Below, piece by piece: positions 31,256-39,632 of a stretch of 64,000 nt of DNA. Position 1 is the stretch's first letter. Every line of letters begins with the position of its first letter. Under the pieces are notes generated by a model. The model saw nothing but the letters and a program-made list of their open reading frames with translations. It was not told the DNA's origin and searched no databases. This stretch comes from Phreatobacter sp. (GTDB lineage Bacteria > Pseudomonadota > Alphaproteobacteria > Rhizobiales > Phreatobacteraceae), in contig NZ_JAPZTZ010000005.1 of NCBI RefSeq assembly GCF_027532945.1, positions 62,001 through 126,000 on the forward strand, read 5' to 3'. Made by a program: the position numbers and the translations under genes.

Positions 31256-31349
31256 CGGTGCGTCGGGTCCATCGAAGAGGCCGCACGTTGCGGCGGTGCA
31301 CTTGGGACCCTAGATGGCGGGAATGGCCTTGTTTGGGAAGGGACCGCCT

Positions 31350-32003
31350 GTGCGACAGTTCGTGATCGGCCTCGCCGCCGCCTGCGCCGCCCTTCTGAGC
31401 GTGCCCATGCCGGCCGGTGCACAGGCGCCCCGGCCCGTCACCATCGTGGCGCTCGGCGACAGCCTGACCGCCGGTTACCAGTTGCCCCCCGCCGACGCCT
31501 TCCCGGTCAAGCTCCAGGCAGCGTTGCGCGCCAAAGGCCTTGCCGTCACCGTCGAGAATGCCGGCGTCTCCGGCGACACCTCGACCGGCGGCCTCGAGCG
31601 TCTCGACTGGGCGGTGGGCGACGGCGTCGACGCGGTGATCCTTGAGCTCGGCGCCAACGACGCCCTGCGCGGCATCGATCCGGCCATCACCCGCCGCAAC
31701 CTCGAGGCCATCATCGCCCGGCTGAAGGAGCGCAATATCCCGATCCTCCTCACCGGCATGATCGCCCCGCCGAACATGGGCTCCACCTATGGCGCCGCCT
31801 TCAACCCGATCTTCCCCGAGCTTGCGGCGAAGCACGGCCTCATCTTCGATCCGTTCTTCCTCGAAGGGGTCGCGGCCGAGCGGGATCTCAACCTCGCCGA
31901 TGGCATGCATCCCAACGGCCGCGGCGTCGATGTCATCGTCCGCCGCATTCTGCCGAAGGTGGAGGAGCTCATCGCACAGGTGCGATCCCGCCGTGGCGGT
32001 TGA
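31350..32003 (+). CDS. tesA: SGNH-fold arylesterase/lysophospholipase TesA
   Basis: A 217-aa periplasmic esterase of the SGNH family. Block I is ALGDSLTAGY with nucleophile S38, block III is ELGANDALRG and block V is DGMHPNGRG with the Asp-His pair. A signal peptide covers residues 1-25. I chose the GTG at 31350, which has GGAAGGGA six bases upstream and a compact signal peptide; ATG starts at 31314 and 31323 give 12 and 9 more residues. It is divergent from ybbA. Confidence 0.92.
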   Translation: MRQFVIGLAAACAALLSVPMPAGAQAPRPVTIVALGDSLTAGYQLPPADAFPVKLQAALRAKGLAVTVENAGVSGDTSTGGLERLDWAVGDGVDAVILELGANDALRGIDPAITRRNLEAIIARLKERNIPILLTGMIAPPNMGSTYGAAFNPIFPELAAKHGLIFDPFFLEGVAAERDLNLADGMHPNGRGVDVIVRRILPKVEELIAQVRSRRGG

Positions 32004-32056
32004 CGGCTGGCGGCCCCCCACCTAACCACCGTCGGACCTCCCGCGAGAACCGTCCC

Positions 32057-33112
32057 ATGCAGACCCGTCCCCTCGGCCGATCCGGCCTGACTGTGCCTGT
32101 CATCTGCCTCGGCACCATGACCTTTGGCGAGCAGAACACCGAGGCCGAGGGTCATCAGCAGATGGACTATGCCGTCTCGCGCGGCATCACCTTCTTCGAC
32201 ACGGCGGAGATGTATTCCGTGCCGCCCAAGGCCGAGACCTTCGGTTCGACCGAGCGGATCATCGGCTCCTGGCTGAAGACGCGGGGAAAACGCGACGACA
32301 TCGTGCTCGCCACCAAGGTGGCCGGCGCTGGCGCCATGACCTGGCTGCGACCGGACGGCGCGCCGACGCGCCTCACCCGCCAGCAGATGCAGGTCGCCCT
32401 CGACCAGAGCCTGACGCGGCTCGGCACCGACTATGTCGACCTCTACCAGATCCACTGGCCGGAGCGCCCGGCGCCCTTCGGCGCCAATCCCTCCCGCTTC
32501 GATCCCGAGCTCTGGGCGCCGCGCGCCGACGAGACCGCCATCGCCGAGCAGCTCGACGTGCTGGGTGACTTCGTCAGGGCGGGCAAGGTGCGCTTCATCG
32601 GCCTGTCGAACGAGAGCGCCTGGGGCACCATGACCTTCCTCAAGGAGGCCGAGGCCAGGGGCCTGCCGCGCGTCCAGACGGTGCAGAACGCCTATCACCT
32701 CATGAACCGCACCTATGAGACCGCCATGGCCGAGGTGTCGATGCGCGAGGGGATCGGCCTGCTGGCCTATTCGCCGCTGGCCCAGGGCTTCCTCACCGGC
32801 AAATATCTCGACGGCGCGCGGCCCGCCGGCGCCCGCGTCACGCTTTTCGACCGGCAGCAGCGCTACCAGAAGCCGGGCTCGGAAGAGGCCGTGCGCGACT
32901 ATGTGGAGATCGCCCGCGACGCCGGCCTCGACCCGGCGACGCTCGCCATCGCCTTCGTCGTGAGCCGGCCCTTCGTCGCCTCCGCCATCATCGGCGCCAC
33001 CGGCATGGCGCAGCTCAAGACCGCCATCGATGCCGGCGAGGTCCTGCTGTCGCCGGCCGTGCTGGAGGCCATCGACCGCGTTCATCAGCTGCGCGGCAAC
33101 CCGGCCCCTTGA
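32057..33112 (+). CDS. Aldo/keto reductase (Tas-like)
   Basis: A 351-aa NADPH-dependent aldo/keto reductase resembling E. coli Tas. The catalytic tetrad is visible in DTAEMY (Asp, Tyr), LATKVAG (Lys) and IHWPERP (His). The C-terminal NADPH region FVVSRPFVASAIIGAT is intact. Substrate unknown. The start at 32057 begins the conserved MQTRPLGRSGL. It follows tesA by 53 bases and may share its transcript. Confidence 0.92.
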   Translation: MQTRPLGRSGLTVPVICLGTMTFGEQNTEAEGHQQMDYAVSRGITFFDTAEMYSVPPKAETFGSTERIIGSWLKTRGKRDDIVLATKVAGAGAMTWLRPDGAPTRLTRQQMQVALDQSLTRLGTDYVDLYQIHWPERPAPFGANPSRFDPELWAPRADETAIAEQLDVLGDFVRAGKVRFIGLSNESAWGTMTFLKEAEARGLPRVQTVQNAYHLMNRTYETAMAEVSMREGIGLLAYSPLAQGFLTGKYLDGARPAGARVTLFDRQQRYQKPGSEEAVRDYVEIARDAGLDPATLAIAFVVSRPFVASAIIGATGMAQLKTAIDAGEVLLSPAVLEAIDRVHQLRGNPAP

Positions 33113-33493
33113 GCGGGCCGGCGCGGCCGGACGCCCGAGAAAGCGCTTGGAATTCCGCGGCGGACGGGCTAAGGGTTTTCAAGACAAGATTCGACGCGGG
33201 CCGGGGTCATATCCGCGCGTCGATCCCAACATCAAACAGGTCTGGCGGGCTAGAAACGTCGGAGGGGCGCGAAGGGCGCCGTGATCCGCACCCGGAAGTA
33301 GGACGTCGGCGCCCGAGGCGCGCCGCAGGGCCTGGTCGAGGACCGTGGCCCCGAACCCTGAAGATCACTGGACTGCCGAGGGCCGCGAGGCCGGGCTCAT
33401 TGCCCGTGACACCCGCAAAGCCCGGCCCGATGGATCCGGACGCTCCGCGCGACAGTGGCGGGCTCCGCTTGAGGAGGTCGACAAAGGACCGAC
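33113..33493. other. 381-base gap before the DUF4167 gene
   Basis: No convincing protein-coding frame. It holds several short GC-rich inverted repeats, for example GGCGC-GAAGG-GCGCC near 33269, and ends with a good ribosome site (GAGGAGG) close to the ATG at 33494. It may be a structured leader for the DUF4167 mRNA or carry an unannotated RNA. I see no tRNA and no clear terminator for the aldo/keto reductase gene. Confidence 0.4.
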
Positions 33494-34591
33494 ATGAGGA
33501 ACAGCAACAACAAGCGCATGCGCGGCCGCAACAATCGCGGCGGCAAGGGTCCGAACCCGCTGTCGCGCAGCTACGAGTCGAACGGCCCGGACGTGAAGAT
33601 CCGGGGCACGGCGCAGCATATCGGCGAGAAGTATCTGCAGCTCGCGCGTGACGCGCACTCCTCCGGCGACCCGGTCGCCGCCGAGAGCTACCTGCAGCAC
33701 GCCGAGCATTATTTCCGTCTGATCGCCGCCGCGCAGGAGCAGCTGCGCCAGCAGCAGATGCCGCGCCAGGAAGGCCAGGTCGAGGACGAGGGCGATGACG
33801 GCGACGAGGACGACGATTTCGCCTCGCTCTTCGACAAGCGCTTCGAATCCCCCATTGCCAAGCCCGAGCCCCAGCCGCAGCCGCCGCGCGACTTCGGCGG
33901 CCAGCCCCGCGATTTCCAGGGCCAGCGCGACTATCAGGGCGGCCAGAACCGCGACTTCCAGGGTCAGCGCGACTTCCAGGGCCAGAACCGCGACCGGGAT
34001 CGTGACCGCGATCGCGACCGCGGCGACCGGGGGGATCGTTTCCCCGGCCAGCAGCGCTTCCAGGATCGCCCGCGTCCCCAGCCTGACCAGGCTGTCGGTG
34101 AGCAGCCCGAGCCGGGCGCCGAGGGCGAAGAGGGTTTCCGCGACGGCCAGCGTGCCGATGGCCGTCCCTACGAGTCCCGCCGCGAGCGCTTCGAGCGTCG
34201 TCGCGCCGAGCGCTTCGCTGAGCGCCAGGCCCGCCGCGACTCCGGTGGCTTCGAAGGCGAGGGCGGTGGTGCTCCGGCTGGAGATGCGCCGCGCCAGGAT
34301 TTCCGTCCCGATCGCCCCGAGCGTCAGGATCGCCAGGACTTCCGCGGTGATCGTCCGGACCGGCCCGAGCGCCCGGAGCGCGCCGAGCGGCCCGAGCGTC
34401 AGGATCGCGCCGAGCGTGACGAGCCGGTCGGCCTCGGCCTGCCTTCTTTCATCACCGGCGGCGCCCCGGCAGCCGTTGCGGCCTCCGACGAGGTGGCGGC
34501 GCCCAAGGCGCCCCGCGCCCGCCGCCGCACCCCCCGCGTCGAGGACGATCCGGCCGGCGGCCCCAACGAGAAACCCTCCGCCGCCGAGTGA
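33494..34591 (+). CDS. DUF4167 domain-containing protein with low-complexity tail
   Basis: A 365-aa protein. The N-terminal DUF4167 domain (about 10-85) has the Arg/Asn/Gly-rich start MRNSNNKRMRGRNNRGGKG and the family motif SRSYESNGPDVKIRGTAQHI (in part), followed by EKYLQLARDAHSSGDPVAAE. Beyond residue 90 it is disordered: acidic run, RDFQGQ repeats (130-165), alternating Arg-Asp, then RPERPERAERPERQ repeats (285-320). The composition suggests RNA binding or phase separation, which is inference. In relatives the gene usually follows prmC; here it is separated. Confidence 0.9.
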   Translation: MRNSNNKRMRGRNNRGGKGPNPLSRSYESNGPDVKIRGTAQHIGEKYLQLARDAHSSGDPVAAESYLQHAEHYFRLIAAAQEQLRQQQMPRQEGQVEDEGDDGDEDDDFASLFDKRFESPIAKPEPQPQPPRDFGGQPRDFQGQRDYQGGQNRDFQGQRDFQGQNRDRDRDRDRDRGDRGDRFPGQQRFQDRPRPQPDQAVGEQPEPGAEGEEGFRDGQRADGRPYESRRERFERRRAERFAERQARRDSGGFEGEGGGAPAGDAPRQDFRPDRPERQDRQDFRGDRPDRPERPERAERPERQDRAERDEPVGLGLPSFITGGAPAAVAASDEVAAPKAPRARRRTPRVEDDPAGGPNEKPSAAE

Positions 34592-34713
34592 CGGCGAGGC
34601 CATCGCATCATCGAGGGGCGCTCCCACCGGGGCGCCCTTCTGCTTTTCAGGTGCTTGCCCTTGGGCAGGCGGGGCGCTAGAGCCGCGCGACGTTCACGCG
34701 AGGACTAAACCCC

Positions 34714-35826
34714 ATGGCCACCCACAAGCTCCTGATCCTGCCCGGCGACGGCATCGGCCCCGAGGTCATGGCGGAGGTCGAGAAGGTCGTCGCCTGGTTC
34801 GGCCGCCAGGGCGTCGCCTCTTTCGAGACCGAGCACGGCCTCGTCGGCGGCACCGCCTATGACGCCCATGGCGAGGCGATCTCCAACGGCGATATGGCGC
34901 TGGCCCAGGCTGCCGACGCCGTGCTGTTTGGCGCCGTCGGCGGCCCGAAGTGGGCGGATGTGCCCTATTCAAAGCGTCCCGAGGCGGGGCTTCTGCGCCT
35001 GCGCAAGGATCTCGGCCTCTTCGCCAACCTGCGTCCGGCCATCTGCTTCCCGGCGCTCGCCGCCGCCTCCTCGCTGAAGCCCGAGGTGGTCGAGGGCCTC
35101 GACATCCTCATCGTCCGCGAGCTCACCGGCGGCGTCTATTTCGGCGAGCCGAAGGAGATCGTCACCCTGGAGGACGGCCAGCAGCGCGCCGTCGACACCC
35201 AGCTCTACACAACCTCGGAGATCGAGCGGATCACCCGAGTCGCCTTCGAACTCGCCAAGACCCGCCGCAACAAGGTCTCCTCGGCCGAGAAGCACAATGT
35301 CATGCGCTCCGGCGTGCTGTGGAAGCAGGTCGTCACCCGCATCCACAAGGCGGAGTTCCCCGAGGTCGAGCTCGAGCACGTGCTGGCCGACAACTGCGCC
35401 ATGCAGCTGGTGCGCTGGCCGAAGCAGTACGATGTCATCGTCTGCGACAACCTCTTCGGCGACATTCTCTCCGACGTTGCGGCCATGCTAACCGGCTCGC
35501 TGGGCATGCTGCCCTCGGCCTCGCTCGGCGCCGAGGACGCAGTCACCGGCCAGCGCAAGGCGCTCTATGAGCCGGTCCATGGCTCGGCCCCCGACATTGC
35601 CGGCAAGGGCGCGGCGAACCCCATCGCCACCATTTCGTCCTTCTCGATGGCGCTGCGCTATTCGTTCAAGGCCATCGAAGCCGCCGACATGCTCGACAAG
35701 GCGGTGACCAATGTGCTGGCCAGCGGCCTGCGCACGGCGGACATCAAGTCCGACAACACCCATGTGGTGGGCACGGCCCAGATGGGCGACGCCATCATCA
35801 AGGAACTGCAGCACCTCGCCGGCTGA
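34714..35826 (+). CDS. leuB: 3-isopropylmalate dehydrogenase
   Basis: A 370-aa NAD-dependent beta-decarboxylating dehydrogenase of leucine synthesis, converting 3-isopropylmalate to 2-oxoisocaproate. The N-terminal [11 protein letters not shown], substrate Arg motifs [29 protein letters not shown] and the metal-binding [12 protein letters not shown] with Asp residues are all intact. The NAD loop [14 protein letters not shown] follows. Its neighbours are not leucine genes. A gap of about 120 bases upstream would hold its promoter. Confidence 0.98.
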   Translation: MATHKLLILPGDGIGPEVMAEVEKVVAWFGRQGVASFETEHGLVGGTAYDAHGEAISNGDMALAQAADAVLFGAVGGPKWADVPYSKRPEAGLLRLRKDLGLFANLRPAICFPALAAASSLKPEVVEGLDILIVRELTGGVYFGEPKEIVTLEDGQQRAVDTQLYTTSEIERITRVAFELAKTRRNKVSSAEKHNVMRSGVLWKQVVTRIHKAEFPEVELEHVLADNCAMQLVRWPKQYDVIVCDNLFGDILSDVAAMLTGSLGMLPSASLGAEDAVTGQRKALYEPVHGSAPDIAGKGAANPIATISSFSMALRYSFKAIEAADMLDKAVTNVLASGLRTADIKSDNTHVVGTAQMGDAIIKELQHLAG

Positions 35827-35869
35827 GGCGGGTCCCGGTCGCGGGCGGCTGTCGCCCGCGGCCTTCCGC

Positions 35870-36127
35870 TCAGGTGCGGAAGTCGATGTTGATGCCCGGC
35901 TTGGCCATCTGCTTCGGCTGCTTCGACGTGCCGATGGTGGCCGCAAAGCCTTCCAGCCGCGACAGATGCTGGCGTGCCTCCGGCGACAGTGTCACGGTGA
36001 CATTGGCGACGCGCGTCTTCGGAGCGGTCTCCGCCGGGCGCACGGCGCTCGCGTTGGAGCCGCCGGCGCGGTCGCCCGCGGCACCCGTCGTGCCCGTCGC
36101 TGCAGTTCCGATCGGTCCGACCGCCAT
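35870..36127 (-). CDS. Small hypothetical protein (85 aa) downstream of a CtrA box
   Basis: An 85-aa protein with a Gly/Ala/Thr-rich N-terminal half and a more ordered C-terminal half, VTVTLSPEARQHLSRLEGF. No signal peptide or membrane helix. The ATG at 36127 has GAGGAGG about six bases upstream. I do not recognise the family, although similar VTLSPEA peptides occur in small Rhizobiales proteins. It is convergent with leuB. A perfect CtrA binding motif 47 bases upstream suggests cell-cycle or motility regulation. Confidence 0.65.
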   Translation of the reverse strand: MAVGPIGTAATGTTGAAGDRAGGSNASAVRPAETAPKTRVANVTVTLSPEARQHLSRLEGFAATIGTSKQPKQMAKPGINIDFRT

Positions 36128-36173
36128 CGCCGCCTCCTCGTGTCGCGTTGGCGGTAATCCTGCATTTTCATGG

Positions 36174-36189
36174 TTAAGGAGCGGTTAAC
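36174..36189 (-). promoter_or_regulatory. Perfect CtrA box (TTAA-N7-TTAAC)
   Basis: TTAA at 36174-36177, seven bases, then TTAAC at 36185-36189, the full consensus for the cell-cycle regulator CtrA. A further TTAAC half-site is at 36203-36207. The gap lies between two minus-strand genes, so the natural target is the 85-aa gene starting at 36127. Confidence 0.65.
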
Positions 36190-36230
36190 GGTGAGCGAAT
36201 CGTTAACGCGCTGGCTTGTCGCGAAACGGC

Positions 36231-37043
36231 TCAGAGCCGGTTGAGGCGCAGCGGCGTCGGCCGTCCATTGCGCTCGGACACGGGCGCCGGCTGGGCTCCG
36301 GTCGGCGGCGCCGGGCAGGGCTGGCGGGCAAGTTCCGCCCGGGCAAAGATCGTGGCCACCTGCTGGTCGCGGACGCCGACGGAGAAGACGCGGTCGACGA
36401 AGCAGCTCGCCTCCTGGCGGCTGACCAGTTCTGGCCCGCCATTGCAGACCCATCCGGCAATGGCGATGCCGGCCTCCGCCTCGCGCAGCGCGAAGGCGAG
36501 GCAGGCCTTGCCGTTCTCCTCCGTCTCGATCGCCATGTCGACGGTCGCCATGGGGCCGAACTTGGTGACCAGCGGCAGCGGATTGGCGGTAACGCGGGTT
36601 GCCGGCACGCCGAGATCGGCGATCATGGCCGTTAGGCCGGCGAGCGGGCTCACCGCATCGATCTCGCCGCGGTCGATGATGATGGCGGCGTGGCGGCGGA
36701 AGTCGCTGGCATTGCCGAACTGGAACACTTCACGGGAGAGGCCGTCCGAGCGCCGCTGAAGGGTCGTCTCCTGGCCGAGCGATCGCCAGCGCGGCGCATC
36801 GACATCAAAGCCGGCATGGCGGTTCGCCACGGTGCGCCAGGTCGGCTCCAGAGGCTCGCTCGCGACGGGCTGCGGAGCGAGCGTCGGGCGGATCGCGGCG
36901 GAGGGGGTGACATCGCCCGCGGCAAGCGACCAGAGCAGCGCGATGGGCAGGCAGGCGAGGACCACGAAGCCGCAAAGCGCCAGCAGGGCGGATGTCGTCC
37001 GCCTGTCCTGGATCTTCAGTCTCGGCTCTGCCGCGCTGTACAC
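36231..37043 (-). CDS. Membrane-anchored hypothetical protein (270 aa)
   Basis: A 270-aa protein with one N-terminal membrane helix (about residues 18-42) and a periplasmic domain that I do not recognise. The tail is Pro-rich and basic. The start is GTG at 37043 with GGAGG eight bases upstream. The pieces HAGFDVDAPRWRSLGQE and CLAFALREAEAGIAIAGWVC look like an ordered domain with a few Cys. Position upstream of the CtrA-box gene may be incidental. Confidence 0.7.
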   Translation of the reverse strand: MYSAAEPRLKIQDRRTTSALLALCGFVVLACLPIALLWSLAAGDVTPSAAIRPTLAPQPVASEPLEPTWRTVANRHAGFDVDAPRWRSLGQETTLQRRSDGLSREVFQFGNASDFRRHAAIIIDRGEIDAVSPLAGLTAMIADLGVPATRVTANPLPLVTKFGPMATVDMAIETEENGKACLAFALREAEAGIAIAGWVCNGGPELVSRQEASCFVDRVFSVGVRDQQVATIFARAELARQPCPAPPTGAQPAPVSERNGRPTPLRLNRL

Positions 37044-37338
37044 CGACCCGTCCTCCGGCCTGACGGGCAGGATGGCGGGCCGGCCTTCAGCAGGCGGTTG
37101 AGGGACATGGTTGATCGCTGGTGAATCTGTCGTGTGGTGAATGGTTTATGACCGTTCACACGATCCGCCGGCAAAGCGTTGCGGCTGTGCAACAGACTCT
37201 CCTCCACGGCGTTCCAGCACAGCAAGGACTCGTTGACTCTCGCCGCGATTTTTCCTCTCTCGACAAGGGAAGAGAAACCGATCGCCCGTCTTCCTCGGCG
37301 CGTGCCGCCGGGTGGAAAGGGCGGCTTGGGAGTGGGTC

Positions 37339-37869
37339 ATGGGAACTGTCTGGAAGCGGCCTGTGCTGGCCGCTGCTTTCTCCTTGTGCGCGATGGTCGG
37401 TATCTCCACACCGCATCAGGCCGAGGCGCGCGAAATCGTCCGGGTCAATTTCAACGCCGAGCCCGGCACCATCATCATCCGCAATTCCGAGCGGCGCCTG
37501 TATCTCATCAAGGAGAACGGCATGGCGATCCGCTACCGTGTCGCCGTCGGCCGCGCCTCTGAGCAGTGGGAAGGCCGGACCGTCGTCAACGGCCGGCACG
37601 TGCGCCCCGCCTGGTCGCCGCCCGCCGTCGTCCGGCGCGCCAACCCGAATCTGCCGGACGTCATTCCCGGCGGTGCGCCGAACAATCCGATGGGTGAGGG
37701 CGCCCTGACGCTTGCCGGCGGCGAATATGCCATCCATGGCACGACCGAGGGCATGCGCCGCTCCGTCGGCACCGCCGCGTCCTTCGGTTGCTTCCGGATG
37801 CTCAACGAGGATGTGGTCGACCTGATGAACCGCGTCAGCGTCGGCACCCAGGTGGTCGTCACCCGCTGA
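37339..37869 (+). CDS. L,D-transpeptidase (YkuD/ErfK domain)
   Basis: A 176-aa exported enzyme that forms 3-3 cross-links in peptidoglycan or attaches outer-membrane proteins to it. After a signal peptide (residues 1-30, ending QAEA) comes a YkuD domain with the catalytic pair H133 (AIHGTTEG) and C151 (ASFGCFRM). The ATG at 37339 was preferred over a GTG nine codons upstream because it starts the signal peptide. The gene stands alone, convergent with the esterase gene. Confidence 0.93.
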   Translation: MGTVWKRPVLAAAFSLCAMVGISTPHQAEAREIVRVNFNAEPGTIIIRNSERRLYLIKENGMAIRYRVAVGRASEQWEGRTVVNGRHVRPAWSPPAVVRRANPNLPDVIPGGAPNNPMGEGALTLAGGEYAIHGTTEGMRRSVGTAASFGCFRMLNEDVVDLMNRVSVGTQVVVTR

Positions 37870-37924
37870 GCCTCCACCCATCTTGACGTGAGGGGCCGTC
37901 CCGCCGGGGCGGCCCTTCGTCGTT

Positions 37925-38572
37925 TCAGCGGCCTGCGAGGAAGTCGCGCGCCAGGGTGATGTCGCACTGGGTCAGCTGGTGACCGGCGGGCAGAACCTCG
38001 TGGGTCACCGCCGCTCCGGCGGCTGACAATTGCCGGGCGAGTTCAGCGGCATTGGCCTCGGGGATGATCGGGTCCATGGCGCCCGACAGGATCAGCACCG
38101 GCTTGGCCGTCAGATCCGCGGCCGGCGGCGCGGGCAGCGGCACCATGGCGCGGATCAATACGGCGCCGGCCAGAACCTCGGGCCTCAGCTGCAGGATCGC
38201 CGCGGCGATGTTGGCGCCGTTGGAGAAGCCGACCGCAACCGGCCTGGCGAGGCCGTGGCGCTCGCTGGTGGCAGTCACGAAATCGGCGAGCTCATGGGCG
38301 CGCCGCACGACGTCCTCGTGGTCGAAGACACCTTCTGCGAGCCGGCGAAAGAAGCGCGGCATGCCGTGCTCCAGCACTTTGCCGCGCGGCGACAGCAGGG
38401 CTGCGCCCGGCGCGATCATCTGGCCGAGGGGCAACAGGTCGGTCTCGTCGCCGCCGGTGCCGTGCAGCAGCAGGAGCGGCGCCGTACCGGCGGCGGTGCC
38501 GGGCACGAAGCGGTGGACGATGTCGGTGGCGGTGGTGGTAATGAGGGTCTCTCCGGGGTAGCGGGGCCGCAC
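37925..38572 (-). CDS. Alpha/beta hydrolase, MhqD-like carboxylesterase
   Basis: A 215-aa phospholipase/carboxylesterase-family hydrolase. The catalytic triad reads S117 (GFSNGAN), D167 (SGAMDPIIP) and H198 (PAGHQLT), with oxyanion segment LLHGTGGDE. It follows the MhqO-like dioxygenase by 21 bases, as mhqD and mhqO are linked in quinone/aromatic-stress regulons. The only available start is a GTG that lies inside a 26-bp perfect palindrome with no evident ribosome site, so translation may depend on the upstream gene. Confidence 0.85.
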   Translation of the reverse strand: MRPRYPGETLITTTATDIVHRFVPGTAAGTAPLLLLHGTGGDETDLLPLGQMIAPGAALLSPRGKVLEHGMPRFFRRLAEGVFDHEDVVRRAHELADFVTATSERHGLARPVAVGFSNGANIAAAILQLRPEVLAGAVLIRAMVPLPAPPAADLTAKPVLILSGAMDPIIPEANAAELARQLSAAGAAVTHEVLPAGHQLTQCDITLARDFLAGR

Positions 38573-38586
38573 CGGTGCGGCCCCGC
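38561..38586. repeat. 26-bp perfect palindrome covering an esterase start codon
   Basis: Thirteen-base arms, 38561-38573 and 38574-38586, meet without a spacer. The GTG start of the MhqD-like gene (38570-38572) lies at its centre. As RNA it would hide the start codon. There is no T-run, so it is not a normal terminator. Confidence 0.6.
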
Positions 38587-38593
38587 AGGGGTT

Positions 38594-39523
38594 TCAGGTG
38601 AGGGCGGGGAGCACCGCCTCGATGCGGGCGCGCATGGGCTCGAGGCCTGCCGGCAGCTTCAGGGCCTCGCCGAGGGTCGCCGCCGGCTCGTCCACGGCGA
38701 AGCCGGGAACATCCGTGGCGATCTCGAACAGCACGCCGCCCGGTTCGCGGAAATAGACGGAGCGGAAATAGTTCCGGTCCCGCTGCTCCGTCACCCGCTG
38801 GCCATGCGCCTCGCGCAGGCGCTTCACCATGGCCTCCTGGGCCGCATCATCAGCGGCGCGGAAGGCAATGTGATGCACCGAACCCGCACCCTCGCGGCCG
38901 GGCAGGAAGCCGCCGGCAACGCGGATGTCGACGATGCCGCCCATGGCGACGCCGGGCGCGACATAGCGCGTCGTGTTGCCCTCGGTGCCGGCCGTCTCGA
39001 AGCCGAAGACATCGGTGAGGATCGCCGCCGTCTTCTCGCCCTTCTCGACCAGCAGCGAGACGCCGTCGAAGCCACGGATCGCCGCCTCGGCCGGCACGGG
39101 GCCGGCGGCCCAGGCCGGCTCGCTCGCCGCATCGGTGACGCCGACAAGGGCGAGGCGCATGCCGTCCGGATCGCGGAAGGCGAGGGTGGAACGGCCGAAG
39201 CGCTTCTCGATGGCCTCGTGCAGGACGCCCTTCTCGACGAAGCGATGCGTCCACCAGCCCAGCGACTCCGCGGGCACGCGGAACGCCGTCTCCTGGGTCT
39301 GGCCGATGCCAAGCCGGCCAGGACCGGCATTCTCCCAGGGGAAGAAGGTCAGGATCGTGCCGGGGCTGCCGGCCTCGTCGCCGAAATAGAGGTGATAGGT
39401 GCCGGGATCGTCGAAGTTGACGGTCTGCTTGACCAGGCGCAGCCCGAGAATGTCGCCATAGAAGGCGAGGGTGCGGCGCGCCGGGCCGGAAATGGCGGTG
39501 ACGTGGTGAATGCCGAGGGACAT
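38594..39523 (-). CDS. MhqO-like ring-cleaving dioxygenase (VOC family)
   Basis: A 309-aa protein with two vicinal-oxygen-chelate modules. The N-terminal GIHHVTAISG and the C-terminal GSVHHIAF supply His ligands and GVLFEIATD the Glu for a non-heme metal, as in MhqO and PcpA-type hydroquinone dioxygenases. AAGG/GGAGG lies six bases before the ATG at 39523. With the MhqD-like esterase it probably detoxifies quinones or catechols. The LysR gene upstream on the same strand is a candidate regulator. Confidence 0.88.
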   Translation of the reverse strand: MSLGIHHVTAISGPARRTLAFYGDILGLRLVKQTVNFDDPGTYHLYFGDEAGSPGTILTFFPWENAGPGRLGIGQTQETAFRVPAESLGWWTHRFVEKGVLHEAIEKRFGRSTLAFRDPDGMRLALVGVTDAASEPAWAAGPVPAEAAIRGFDGVSLLVEKGEKTAAILTDVFGFETAGTEGNTTRYVAPGVAMGGIVDIRVAGGFLPGREGAGSVHHIAFRAADDAAQEAMVKRLREAHGQRVTEQRDRNYFRSVYFREPGGVLFEIATDVPGFAVDEPAATLGEALKLPAGLEPMRARIEAVLPALT

Positions 39524-39632
39524 GGTGGCCTCCTTGTGACGCGGTGTCCGCGTATCATGAGGCCAAGATAGGTGGCGGGCCCGGCGCCGCCACCGCAATC
39601 GGCTTGCAGCGCCGCAAGCGGGACGTGCGGCC

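Noticed and set aside
33950-34035. Short tandem repeats that could suggest a CRISPR or satellite
   Set aside because: They lie in frame within DUF4167 and encode RDFQGQ and Arg-Asp repeats; there are no unique spacers.
33365-34627. 420-codon antisense ORF with hydrophobic, repeat-like sequence opposite DUF4167
   Set aside because: The apparent Leu/Ala/Thr repeats are the reverse complement of Arg/Asp/Gln-rich repeats in DUF4167; no start signal.
33795-34862. 355-codon plus-strand ORF overlapping DUF4167 and leuB
   Set aside because: Ser/Arg-rich frame shadow that runs across two well-supported genes.
37191-37216. Minus-strand GGAAC-N17-TGTT upstream of the 270-aa protein
   Set aside because: The -10 lacks the C/G and it lies 150 bases from the start with no other support.
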